Source of the DNA: Aestuariivita sp.
Lineage (GTDB): Bacteria; Pseudomonadota; Alphaproteobacteria; Rhodobacterales; Rhodobacteraceae
NCBI GenBank assembly: GCA_026709985.1
Contig: JAPORY010000039.1
Coordinates: 1 to 64,000 of the forward strand
Length of the DNA: 64,000 nucleotides
Direction of reading: 5' to 3'
A program made the translations under genes and the position numbers. A model generated the notes under the pieces. That model was not told the DNA's origin, searched no databases, and worked only from the letters and a program-made list of their open reading frames with translations. Of this stretch, positions 45,316 to 53,256 are shown one piece after another (position 1 is the stretch's first letter; the number at the start of each line of letters is the position of its first letter).

Positions 45316-47109
45316 TTAAGTTTTTGTAACGCGCTCCAACGATTGTGGGCCGCGCCCCGACATCATGTCGTCGATGGTCATGGCAAAGAACCGACGAACG
45401 CCGTTATCGCAATCTGAATTCTGTTGATGATATTTTAATATCTTGGTGACCTCCTCGCGATCTGAACGGGTGAAGGTGCGTGAAATGACGACGAAATTGA
45501 TTTCGTAGCGCCATTTTTTCTTGAAATGTTCCCGCGTCAATGCGTTGCCGCAATCAAGGGGTTGCAGAAATAAATCCACGCGTTTGAGGTCTCTTTGGAG
45601 AGCGGTTGTCGTACCACCACATTTATCTTTTATCGCTCGATAGAACTCGCTCGCAGTCCGTTTGGCAGAGCCAATCCAAAAGTTGCGATTTCCGTCGTGG
45701 TTTCTAGACGAGGTTGGATGTTTTTCTTGGTGAATGATCATCAAGTCTAGATCTCCCGTGATCCCTTTGCGTTCCACATGGGTTCGTATCCAAATGCGTC
45801 TCGCTTGGTTTGACGGAATGATATCGGTGCCCGTATCAAAAAGCTCTCGGAACCCATGTGCTGCAAAGCTCTCAAGCCCAAGACCTTCGAGAGCTCGCAT
45901 TTCGGCTAGGCGATCCATTTCGGTAATTTCATTTTCGTTATCGGTCCATTGTTCATCGATTTCGCCAGCGTTGAAGATTTTCAATTGAAACTGAGCAAAG
46001 TTATCCGATACCGACCACTTAGTACTTTTTTCGCTGTTGAGGGGGGAGTGTGCGGCCAACAAACCAAGATGCTCTCCCGACATACGCTTTTGAATCGCGT
46101 CGCTAACCTTTTCAGAGATATTGTCGTCCGAAATTTCTTCATCGGGTCGTTCCTGTTGTAATGCCGTTTTGATCTCGGCAAAGGCTGAACAATGATCGCT
46201 GTCTTTGAGATCGGTGTTGATGCTGTATCCGGATGGTCGTGACGCTAGCCAACGGATAATTGCAAGATCTGAGGCTCGCAGCTCTACTTCTAACTGACTG
46301 TGGAACGGGCCGTCAGGCAGTTTGCGGTAGCTATCCTCCATTGCTAGGAACTGACGGGTCCAATCGGCATCATCAGAAATTTGGGTAAAGTCGCTAAGTT
46401 GCTTCTCTCTGGCGAAGCGCTGCCAATGCCCCGGCAGTCCGTTATAAGCTGTCCATAGGGTCAGCAGTCGATTAGGATTTCCATCCCATCCCTGATCCTT
46501 CGCGGTCTCTTTGAACTCGTTAAAGTTCCAAGGCTTTAAATGGAGGACGTCCCATATCTGTTGGTACAAGGGTGCCGTTGGGTGGGTGAACATTTCCCAG
46601 AGTTTCTGCTGCTCTGAGCCCATTACAATCAGCCGCGGGTGCCATCCTTCTGGCCGCGGTGCCGAAATATCCCCCAGCCGATCAATATGAGCCTGAAACA
46701 CCGACTCAAGATACTTCGATCCATCATATCCAATGCGCTGAAATTCGTCGAGGACAAGGATGTGTCCGCTTTCCAAAATATATAGTGCCATCGCGGTAAA
46801 GTTAGTATGTGGATTATCGTGGGGGATATAACCGTCCAAGAGTGCTGGATCGGCACTATTGACCGCCATGAGCAGGGTTTCATGAAAACAATGAGTAAGA
46901 TTGACGGGACGCTGCAGCGGACAGACAATGAGTCTTCGGCGATCTGCCCCATCTTGATGAATTTGCCTGTAATGATTGATCAGCGCTGTCTTTCCCACCT
47001 TACGCCGACCTCGGATCGCAAGGGTGGAGAATTTTTCTCCTGAATTTATAAACTGGTTGAGCTTTTCCAGCTCCCCCTGTCGCCCATAAAATCGCCAATC
47101 CCGTGCCAT
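45316..47109 (-). CDS. AAA-type ATPase (archaeal-ATPase-like) with a possible nuclease-like tail
   Basis: 597 residues. It starts DWRFYGRQGELEKLNQFINS, then the Walker A AIRGRRKVGKTALINHY. The Walker B is GHILVLDEFQRIGYD, and RLIVMGSEQQKLWEMF resembles sensor 1. The F-x-G-R-x-x-E-L-x-x-L opening and Walker motifs match the archaeal-type/DUF234 ATPases. Near the C-terminus GDLDLMIIHQEK and NFWIGSAKRTASEF are placed like the D and E-x-K strands of the PD-(D/E)XK domain that often ends this family, but the E-x-K is G-S-A-K here. It stands divergent to the HD/ATPase/Rossmann operon. A defence or mobile-element role is plausible but unproven. Confidence 0.75.
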   Translation of the reverse strand: MARDWRFYGRQGELEKLNQFINSGEKFSTLAIRGRRKVGKTALINHYRQIHQDGADRRRLIVCPLQRPVNLTHCFHETLLMAVNSADPALLDGYIPHDNPHTNFTAMALYILESGHILVLDEFQRIGYDGSKYLESVFQAHIDRLGDISAPRPEGWHPRLIVMGSEQQKLWEMFTHPTAPLYQQIWDVLHLKPWNFNEFKETAKDQGWDGNPNRLLTLWTAYNGLPGHWQRFAREKQLSDFTQISDDADWTRQFLAMEDSYRKLPDGPFHSQLEVELRASDLAIIRWLASRPSGYSINTDLKDSDHCSAFAEIKTALQQERPDEEISDDNISEKVSDAIQKRMSGEHLGLLAAHSPLNSEKSTKWSVSDNFAQFQLKIFNAGEIDEQWTDNENEITEMDRLAEMRALEGLGLESFAAHGFRELFDTGTDIIPSNQARRIWIRTHVERKGITGDLDLMIIHQEKHPTSSRNHDGNRNFWIGSAKRTASEFYRAIKDKCGGTTTALQRDLKRVDLFLQPLDCGNALTREHFKKKWRYEINFVVISRTFTRSDREEVTKILKYHQQNSDCDNGVRRFFAMTIDDMMSGRGPQSLERVTKT

Positions 47110-47651
47110 ATCCTGAAACTTCTACCTTGGACCCGTCGCAACCAACACTTATCTAAGAGTTCGCATAAATTTTTCCGGGATTACATAGTATCCGGTATAA
47201 AAACCCCGTTTTTCGCCAAGATTGCAAAATCTTCTCTTGTGCGCGACTTGCAAAAATCTTTGCGTGAGCAGTTTTTTCTGTTTCGAGGCATTTCTTATAG
47301 TGACAAAGTGCTTGACTAGTGGTATGATCTGCTCATCTGGTGCCATTTACTGAAGCTTCTGGTGGTTCCTGTTTCATGCCACGGCCGGTTCTCGGTCTAC
47401 TACTCCAACGGAACGGACGGGAGTTGTAGGTTCTCAATGTACCCTTCGATTTCTGCGGCGAAAACGCAAGGGTTATAATTGGCACGGATCATAACGTTAC
47501 CCAAACAAGAACTGATACTCCGATTCCGAGTAGCTTTGTGTAATTCTGGGAACATCTGCGGAGAATAAAAGCGACGGTAACTTGCGGACGTACTACCACT
47601 AATTCCAGTTATGGAATTTCCTGATAGCATCGCTAAAATTAGGTTGGTCTC
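47110..47651. other. Divergent intergenic region between the AAA ATPase and the HD operon
   Basis: About 540 A/T-rich bases that must carry both promoters. A 76-codon minus-strand frame (47400-47630) is open (YRRFYSPQMFPELHKATRNR), but it has no ribosome site and no recognisable domain. I leave it unannotated. No repeat array was found. Confidence 0.4.
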
Positions 47652-48656
47652 ATGAGTGTGGTCAAAAGTTTGGATTTGAGAGATAAACTGGGGGTTTGGA
47701 AATCTAAGTATGAATTATTTCGCGATCGCGTAGAGAAGGAATTGTCATTCGTAAATTCTGGAGCTGCAAGTGTGGACGGTGGACTTTTGACTGATCACGG
47801 TGTTCGACACGTAGAAACGGTGATAACTCGTGCATCTCAGTTAACGAATGCGAAAAACTGCGATCTCACGGAGTACGAAGTTTTTCTCCTTCTTGCAGCA
47901 ATCCATTTACACGATGTGGGGAACATACATGGTAGACAAGATCATCAATGCACACTCAAGGATGTTGGCAATTGGCTTGGTGCGACCGTAAGCAGTGATA
48001 CGACTGTCCTACGTACGATCATGCTAATTGCGGCTGCCCATACATCAAGCGGCCATCAGGATAAGGATACCATAAGCAAACTTCTGCCAGAGACTCATAT
48101 TTTGAATAAGAAAGTCCGACCTAAACTACTTGCCGCGATTTTGCGTTTTGCTGACGAGTTGTCCGACGAACGACAACGTGCTAGTCAATATTTACTTGAA
48201 ACAGGGAAACTTCCCCCGACCGTCCAAATATACCATCACCTTTCATACGCGTTACACTCTGTTGTTATAGATCATGAGAGTAGAGAAGTTGAATTGCACT
48301 TTGAAATTCGAAAGGATTACGCGGTTCGTCAGTTTGAGAAATGCGGAGGTCAGACCTACTTACTTGACGAAATTTTGGAACGGTCAAAAAAAATACATTT
48401 GGAGCGCGTATACGCAATGTATTCCATTAGAGACGTGATACAATTTGACGCAATACGGGTTTTCATTGAGGTATTTGACGAAGGTCTGAATCCTATAGAA
48501 CGAATTGGGTATAAACTTGCAGAGAGTGGTTATCCGTCCGAGCCCAGCGATGGAGTATATACTCTTGCGCCCGAACTGGCAAAATATCATGAATGGAAAG
48601 GGCAAAAAGTGACAGGTGCCGAGCTAGCCAGAAGAATTGAGGGACGCATGGAATGA
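47652..48656 (+). CDS. HD-domain phosphohydrolase (HD-CE-like), first gene of a putative three-gene system
   Basis: 334 residues. The metal-binding set of an HD hydrolase is complete: TDHGVRHVETVI (His49/His53), LAAIHLHDVGNIHGRQDHQ (His87-Asp88), AAAHTSSGHQD (His130, His135) and ILRFADELSDERQRAS (Asp168). The L-R-F/L-A-D-E-L ending followed by an arginine helix recalls the HD-CE group found with HSP90-like or ATPase partners. The C-terminal third (about 220-334) has no motif that I recognise. Activity would be phosphodiester or phosphomonoester hydrolysis, perhaps of a nucleotide. The stop overlaps the next start by four bases (ATGA). Composition is visibly more A/T-rich than the core genes, a sign of transfer. 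Confidence 0.8.
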   Translation: MSVVKSLDLRDKLGVWKSKYELFRDRVEKELSFVNSGAASVDGGLLTDHGVRHVETVITRASQLTNAKNCDLTEYEVFLLLAAIHLHDVGNIHGRQDHQCTLKDVGNWLGATVSSDTTVLRTIMLIAAAHTSSGHQDKDTISKLLPETHILNKKVRPKLLAAILRFADELSDERQRASQYLLETGKLPPTVQIYHHLSYALHSVVIDHESREVELHFEIRKDYAVRQFEKCGGQTYLLDEILERSKKIHLERVYAMYSIRDVIQFDAIRVFIEVFDEGLNPIERIGYKLAESGYPSEPSDGVYTLAPELAKYHEWKGQKVTGAELARRIEGRME

Positions 48657-50446
48657 TATCAGAAAATGATAATCAGAAAAACCCTTTTGCAGTACAGACA
48701 CCAGAGGGGTTGTCGGCAAAAAATGTGGTGTCTTTGTTTGTGGATGTGTTCGCAGATTTTGAGCTAGTGAAGAATCAAGGACATACATTTCTAAACGGTC
48801 CCCGCGGAAGCGGTAAAAGTATGATGTTTCGCTATCTAGAGCCTGACTGCCAACAATTGGCAACAGATAAGCCTTCGCAAGATTTACCATTTTTTGCTGT
48901 ACATGTGCCAATAAAGAACACGCGTCTCAATCTCACAGAGATAGAAAAACTATGCACGAGTCACGCAGAGGCACTGATAGCCGAGCATTACATGGTTCTC
49001 GTCGTGCTTAGTAGGTGCATAAATTCACTGAAACGAACCGGAGTTCCAAATGAGGATCAAAGTGTGAAGGCGTTAAGAAAATTCTGTTGCGAGGAATTGC
49101 CTTCGATTTTTGCTGCAATTGGGAACAACTACCAATTTGAACCTATCCCCGAAAACACCAATGGAGAGCACTTGGTAGAATGGTTGGAAAGATTATTGGC
49201 TTTGATGTTGGAAAAACTTTCTACTTACCTCAAAAAAATTGCATTTCCAGGTGCTGATTTGACTTACAGTGGTCCGATTGGAAATTTCGTAGATTTATTG
49301 TGCCCATTTATTAATGAATTTCGGAAATTACCCTTTCTTCCCGATGGCCCAATCTATCTGCTTATCGACGATGCCGATAATCTAAGTGACACACAAACGA
49401 GAATCTTAAATGAATGGGTAGCCACAAGGTCCACCGAAGACGTATGCCTAAAAGTCTCAACACAGCTCCGTTACAAAACTTTTAGAACAATTACCGGAGG
49501 TGCAATCTCAACACCTCATGATTACGACGAAATTAATATTTCGAACGTTTATACATCCAATAGGTCAAGATATATGCAAAGAATGTGCTCAATTGTCAAA
49601 AAGCGTTTGTCATTGTACAATTTCAAATGTACTCCTGAAGAGTTTTTTCCCGTTCATCAAGTTCAGGAGAAGAAAATCGAGAGAATTAAAAGGGCTTATC
49701 TAGATAAGGGAGATGATGCTGCGAGAGGTGCCCGAGCCAGCGATGACTCGACTAGATACGCTCGGCCCGATTATATTAAGGAATTGAGCGACCGGCGAGG
49801 AGGCTTGCAACAATATTCTTATTCCGGTTTCAAGCAGCTTGTTCATATCTCTTCTGGCGTGATTCGGCATTTTTTGGATTCGGCGGCAGAAATGTATGCT
49901 GAGGAAAAAGTAAAGAATGGTAATGTGAAGAGAATTTCACCGGAAATCCAAAATCAGGTCATTCGAAATCACGCTGATCAGCTCTTTTTCCGAGAGTTTG
50001 ATAAGATTCTGATGGATGAGGCACCATCACCAGATGAGCTTAAACCCTTCATCCGCATGCGGAAGTTGGTAGAAGCACTAGGCACTATTTTTTTTGAAGT
50101 TCTGAAGTCCGACGCTTCAGAGCGCAGGATATTCTCTATTGCTTTATCTGACAGCGATGACCAAGAAGTATTAGACGTATTGGACCTCGGAGTTCAATAC
50201 GGGTATTTTCATAAATCTTCGATGGGCACAAAGAAGTTTGCTAGCCGTACGCCGCTATATATTTTGACGAGAAGGTTAGCACCGTTTTTCTCATTGGATC
50301 CAACAAGTTTTGCTGGGTACCAGTCCATTTCGACCTCTGATCTTCGCGAGGCAATGGAAAACCAGAAATCTTTCACTAGGAAATTTTCTCAGAAAAAAAA
50401 GTTAGGAAGCGAACTAAATGCTGATCAAGGTAAATTGCCGTTATGA
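48653..50446 (+). CDS. P-loop/ORC-CDC6-like ATPase, second gene of the putative system
   Basis: 597 residues. It starts KNPFAVQTPEGLSAKNVVSL, then Walker A HTFLNGPRGSGKSMMFRYL (residues 49-56) and Walker B GPIYLLIDDADNLSDTQ (Asp239-Asp240). The N-P-F...P-E opening before a GPRGSGKS loop is shared with the ORC-CDC6 / Sll1717-type ATPases seen in many defence islands. After the ATPase core comes a helical region (GVIRHFLDSAAEMYAEEK), then a C-terminal winged-helix-like part (VLDVLDLGVQYGYFHKSSMG) and a basic tail. It overlaps both neighbours by four bases, so the three proteins are made together and probably form a complex. The energy-using or switch component is the most likely role (inference). 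Confidence 0.78.
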   Translation: MISENDNQKNPFAVQTPEGLSAKNVVSLFVDVFADFELVKNQGHTFLNGPRGSGKSMMFRYLEPDCQQLATDKPSQDLPFFAVHVPIKNTRLNLTEIEKLCTSHAEALIAEHYMVLVVLSRCINSLKRTGVPNEDQSVKALRKFCCEELPSIFAAIGNNYQFEPIPENTNGEHLVEWLERLLALMLEKLSTYLKKIAFPGADLTYSGPIGNFVDLLCPFINEFRKLPFLPDGPIYLLIDDADNLSDTQTRILNEWVATRSTEDVCLKVSTQLRYKTFRTITGGAISTPHDYDEINISNVYTSNRSRYMQRMCSIVKKRLSLYNFKCTPEEFFPVHQVQEKKIERIKRAYLDKGDDAARGARASDDSTRYARPDYIKELSDRRGGLQQYSYSGFKQLVHISSGVIRHFLDSAAEMYAEEKVKNGNVKRISPEIQNQVIRNHADQLFFREFDKILMDEAPSPDELKPFIRMRKLVEALGTIFFEVLKSDASERRIFSIALSDSDDQEVLDVLDLGVQYGYFHKSSMGTKKFASRTPLYILTRRLAPFFSLDPTSFAGYQSISTSDLREAMENQKSFTRKFSQKKKLGSELNADQGKLPL

Positions 50447-51408
50447 ATTCGGACACAGACAGACAACCTTTGAGTGAGATTGAATCTCGTCTGAAAGATT
50501 ATATTGACGTATTTGTTTGCTGCTCAAGTTATGAAGATAGGTGCCTATCCATTCCTATGGAAATAAATCAAGGTTGGTTAAATCAGGCGATTATTTTCGA
50601 AAATTCCAAAATCTTGGCAGTTAAAGAAAATACTAATCGATTAGTGGAGCATTTTGGAACGTGTAGTAAGCAAGTTAGTGTGGATATTGGAAATCCCGTT
50701 ACCTCCATTCGGGCAATGTATGACGTACTCGAAACAATCATAGGCACAAAAAGAAACGTTAGAGTTGTTGTAGACATAACAACTTTTACGCATGAGCAAT
50801 TGCTGATTTTGTTGGGGCTTCTGCGAAATATGGGGTGCAATGGCGTTACGTGTTTGTATTCTGGCGCAGAGTCTTACATGAATGATGAAGATAATAAATG
50901 GTTGAGTAAGGGCATTGTAGAAATTCGATCTGTGATCGGCTTTTCTGGAGAGTTGAAGGTTCAATCCGGGATTAAATTGGTAATAATGATTGGTTTTGAG
51001 TCCGAGCGCGCTCAAAGATTAATTGAGGCATACGATCCTGACTTTTTGTCCATTGGAATTGGCAGAAGAAGCGACTCAATAGAGGATTGGCACCATTCCA
51101 GAAACAAGCGCTTTTTTGAGAAGTTGACTAACCAATATCCAAACGCTGAAACTTTCGAATTTTCTTGTAATGATCCTTTCTTCACCGCAAAAGCTGTTAA
51201 GAAGCAATGCGAGGATTTATCGCTATCTCCGGTGGTGGCGCCGATGAACACCAAAATTTCGACTGTTGGAGCGGCGTTGGCTGCATTTGAAGATTTTCGC
51301 ATCCAACTGTGTTATGCTCAGGCAGCTCTGTACAATCAGTCTTCTTACTCAAGTCCAGGAAAGTATTTTCGAACATTCTCGCTGAATTTCTTGCAAGACT
51401 CGGGGTGA
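50443..51408 (+). CDS. Two-part Rossmann-like protein of unknown function (CARF-like?), third gene of the putative system
   Basis: 321 residues, no named family recognised. The N-terminal half has alternating strands and helices: DVFVCCSSYEDRCLSIPMEI, then NVRVVVDITTFTHEQLLILL (residues 105-124) and GVTCLYSGAESY. The V-D-I-T-x-(x)-T-H/K-x-x-L pattern at the end of a strand is placed like the D-x-T-x-G-T-K ligand loop of CARF domains. A second half repeats a strand-loop GFESERAQRLIEAYDPD and ends with APMNTKISTVGAALAAFEDF, IQLCYAQAALYN. It has no transmembrane segment. The arrangement could be a ligand sensor (cyclic nucleotide or NAD-like) or a nucleosidase-like effector. The start overlaps the ATPase gene by four bases. 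Confidence 0.7.
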   Translation: MNSDTDRQPLSEIESRLKDYIDVFVCCSSYEDRCLSIPMEINQGWLNQAIIFENSKILAVKENTNRLVEHFGTCSKQVSVDIGNPVTSIRAMYDVLETIIGTKRNVRVVVDITTFTHEQLLILLGLLRNMGCNGVTCLYSGAESYMNDEDNKWLSKGIVEIRSVIGFSGELKVQSGIKLVIMIGFESERAQRLIEAYDPDFLSIGIGRRSDSIEDWHHSRNKRFFEKLTNQYPNAETFEFSCNDPFFTAKAVKKQCEDLSLSPVVAPMNTKISTVGAALAAFEDFRIQLCYAQAALYNQSSYSSPGKYFRTFSLNFLQDSG

Positions 51409-51415
51409 TGTAATG

Positions 51416-51436
51416 TCGATGAAAAAGTATCATCGA
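51416..51436 (+). promoter_or_regulatory. Inverted repeat just after the three-gene operon
   Basis: TCGATGA and TCATCGA form a perfect 7-bp stem around a 7-base loop, beginning eight bases after the stop of the Rossmann-like gene. Only a weak T-rich tail follows, so it may be a poor terminator or an operator that separates the operon from the methyltransferase gene. Confidence 0.4.
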
Positions 51437-51493
51437 TATTCTTGCAGTTCTCAATTCTTGTATGCCCGCGCAATATCTGATCTAGTCTAGGTT

Positions 51494-51511
51494 TATCATG
51501 GATCCATGATA
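51494..51511. promoter_or_regulatory. Perfect 18-bp palindrome covering the methyltransferase start codon
   Basis: TATCATGGATCCATGATA is its own reverse complement. The ATG start of the cytosine methyltransferase (51506-51508) is its right-hand ATG. At this position a dimeric protein bound to DNA, or a hairpin in the mRNA, would block initiation. The centre is GGATCC. Autoregulation by the methyltransferase or by a neighbour is possible. Confidence 0.5.
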
Positions 51512-52570
51512 GGAATTGACCTGTTCGCTGGGGCCGGTGGGTTTAGCTTAGGAGCTGTCCGATCAGGTATCAAGGTTGTGGTCGCTATAGAAAGTGACCA
51601 TAACGCGGTGACCACATATCGCACCAATCACCGTTCATGTTCAATAATCTCGACTGATATTCGAGACATATCAGATGATCAAATCCGTTCAATCCCAAAA
51701 GGAAATAGCTATAGTATAGTATTTGGCGGCCCGCCTTGTCAAGGATTCTCACACTCCAATTCGCGCACTCGCAATATACATAACCCTAAAAATTGGCTAT
51801 TTCGAGAATTTGTACGCTTCGTACGTGTATGGGAGCCCGATTTTATTCTTCTTGAAAATGTTCGCGGAATTATTGATGCAGCTGAAGGTAAGTTTTTATC
51901 CGCAATCCTAACTCACTTTAGCAGCCTAAGATATCAGTTTAGCCACGGTGCATTAAATGCCAAGAACTACGGTGTACCACAGAATCGCTCCCGCTTTTTT
52001 CTTTTGGGTGCCAAGGACATTGATCCAATCTCACTGCCCAAAAAAAAACACGCTAAGCCTTTAACAGTTAGAGACGCAATTTCCGATCTGCCGGTGCTTG
52101 AGAATGGAGCGTCAATATCTTGGATGCCATATGGCAAAGACCAGACATCATCATATGCTAGCAGTTTACGGTTAGGAGCAGAACATTCTCCGAATCATCT
52201 TGTAACACGCAACGCCCAATATATTGTCGACCGGTATCAGCACGTTCCGCAAGGGGGTAACTGGCGAGACATTCCTCATCACCTAATGCAAAATTATAAG
52301 GATTTTACTCGTTGCCACACTGGAATATATTACCGCCTTCATCTTGATGAACCTTCGACGGTAATTGGCAATTACCGCAAAAACATGCTTATTCACCCTA
52401 CGCAAAATCGTGGTTTATCGGTTCGGGAAGCCGCTCGTATTCAGTCGTTTCCAGACTCATATGAATTTTTTGGGTCAATTGGGTTTCAGCAGCAACAAGT
52501 GGGTAATGCGGTTCCTCCTCTTTTGGCCGAGACGGTCTTTTCCCATCTCCTATTACAGGTATACAAATAG
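51506..52570 (+). CDS. DNA (cytosine-5-)-methyltransferase
   Basis: 354 residues with the full motif order of C5 methyltransferases. Motif I is IDLFAGAGGFSLGAV. Motif IV is VFGGPPCQGFSHSN, with catalytic Cys78. Motif VI is ILLENVRGII and motif VIII is PQNRSRFFLLGAK. A target-recognition region of moderate size follows, and motifs IX-X appear as VREAARIQSFPDSYEF and QQQVGNAVPPLL. It transfers a methyl group from S-adenosylmethionine to cytosine in a specific site that cannot be read from sequence. No typical restriction endonuclease is adjacent. Ninety-seven bases upstream ends the HD/ATPase/Rossmann operon in the same direction. It is therefore either a solitary methylase or the self-protecting part of that system. 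Confidence 0.93.
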   Translation: MIGIDLFAGAGGFSLGAVRSGIKVVVAIESDHNAVTTYRTNHRSCSIISTDIRDISDDQIRSIPKGNSYSIVFGGPPCQGFSHSNSRTRNIHNPKNWLFREFVRFVRVWEPDFILLENVRGIIDAAEGKFLSAILTHFSSLRYQFSHGALNAKNYGVPQNRSRFFLLGAKDIDPISLPKKKHAKPLTVRDAISDLPVLENGASISWMPYGKDQTSSYASSLRLGAEHSPNHLVTRNAQYIVDRYQHVPQGGNWRDIPHHLMQNYKDFTRCHTGIYYRLHLDEPSTVIGNYRKNMLIHPTQNRGLSVREAARIQSFPDSYEFFGSIGFQQQQVGNAVPPLLAETVFSHLLLQVYK

Positions 52571-52608
52571 CCCCCCCCCAATACCCTTAACTCAGTCAGG
52601 GCTAGATT

Positions 52609-53045
52609 TCAGGCCGTTCCGGCGGATTTTTCGGACGTTTCGGTTGGTTTTGCGGGTTTCCATTTGCCGACGGTTTTTTGTGAGACGCGATGATGGGCTC
52701 GGTTTGGGCGGGTCAAGCACAGGCAATCGGCAACCTTGGCGATGGCGTGATTAATCGCATCGGCACAGTTGGCATAAAAATGCAAGAGCAATCCTTCGAA
52801 GCCGTCGTGTGCGACCGTCAGTGCCGGCTTAGAGTTGGCCTGTAAGTGGTATTTGGCGTGGGGCACCACCGGGCCATTGACGGGGCCATTGACGTAGTCT
52901 TCGCAGTGGTTTGACCGGATGCGGGCTAGCGCCAATAGCGTTAAGCCGGCATAGATTTCCTGTTGCACGCCGCGGCGGCTGGTCGCATGGAAGTTTTCAA
53001 TCGTGAGCGTTGGTTTAATTTGCAAAAACCCACAGCTCAAGCGGA
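52609..53045 (-). pseudogene. IS4-family transposase, C-terminal remnant
   Basis: The minus strand contains LQIKPTLTIENFHATSRRGV, QQEIYAGLTLLALARIRSNH and a tail HFYANCADAINHAIAKVADC. This agrees with the C-terminal portion of IS4-type transposases (L-K-x-x-L-x-(I/L)-E-x-F-x-(A/G)-x-(S/T)-x-x-G-V-x-Q-E-I/V-Y-A). The catalytic core upstream is not recognisable: the frame is open to 53256 but no longer IS4-like. It sits between the methyltransferase and an ABC permease whose partner genes are missing. Confidence 0.65.
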
Positions 53046-53256
53046 ATACACACCTAAAATCTTGCTTTTGCTTGTGACGACCATAGCGTAATTTCGATCT
53101 AAGCGGGAGTTGGGATAACGCTTCGATTCCCCACGTGGAACTTGTTGTCAACAATGTCGAAAACGGCGAGGATCCGAGGGTGGTACATTTTGTGTTGACG
53201 ATCTGTTTGCAATAGATGACAAGAGCCATGGCGCCATAGGTTGGGATGGTCACCAC

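Noticed and set aside
47400..47630. A 76-codon minus-strand frame in front of the HD operon
   Set aside because: No ribosome site and no recognisable domain; kept as part of the intergenic region.
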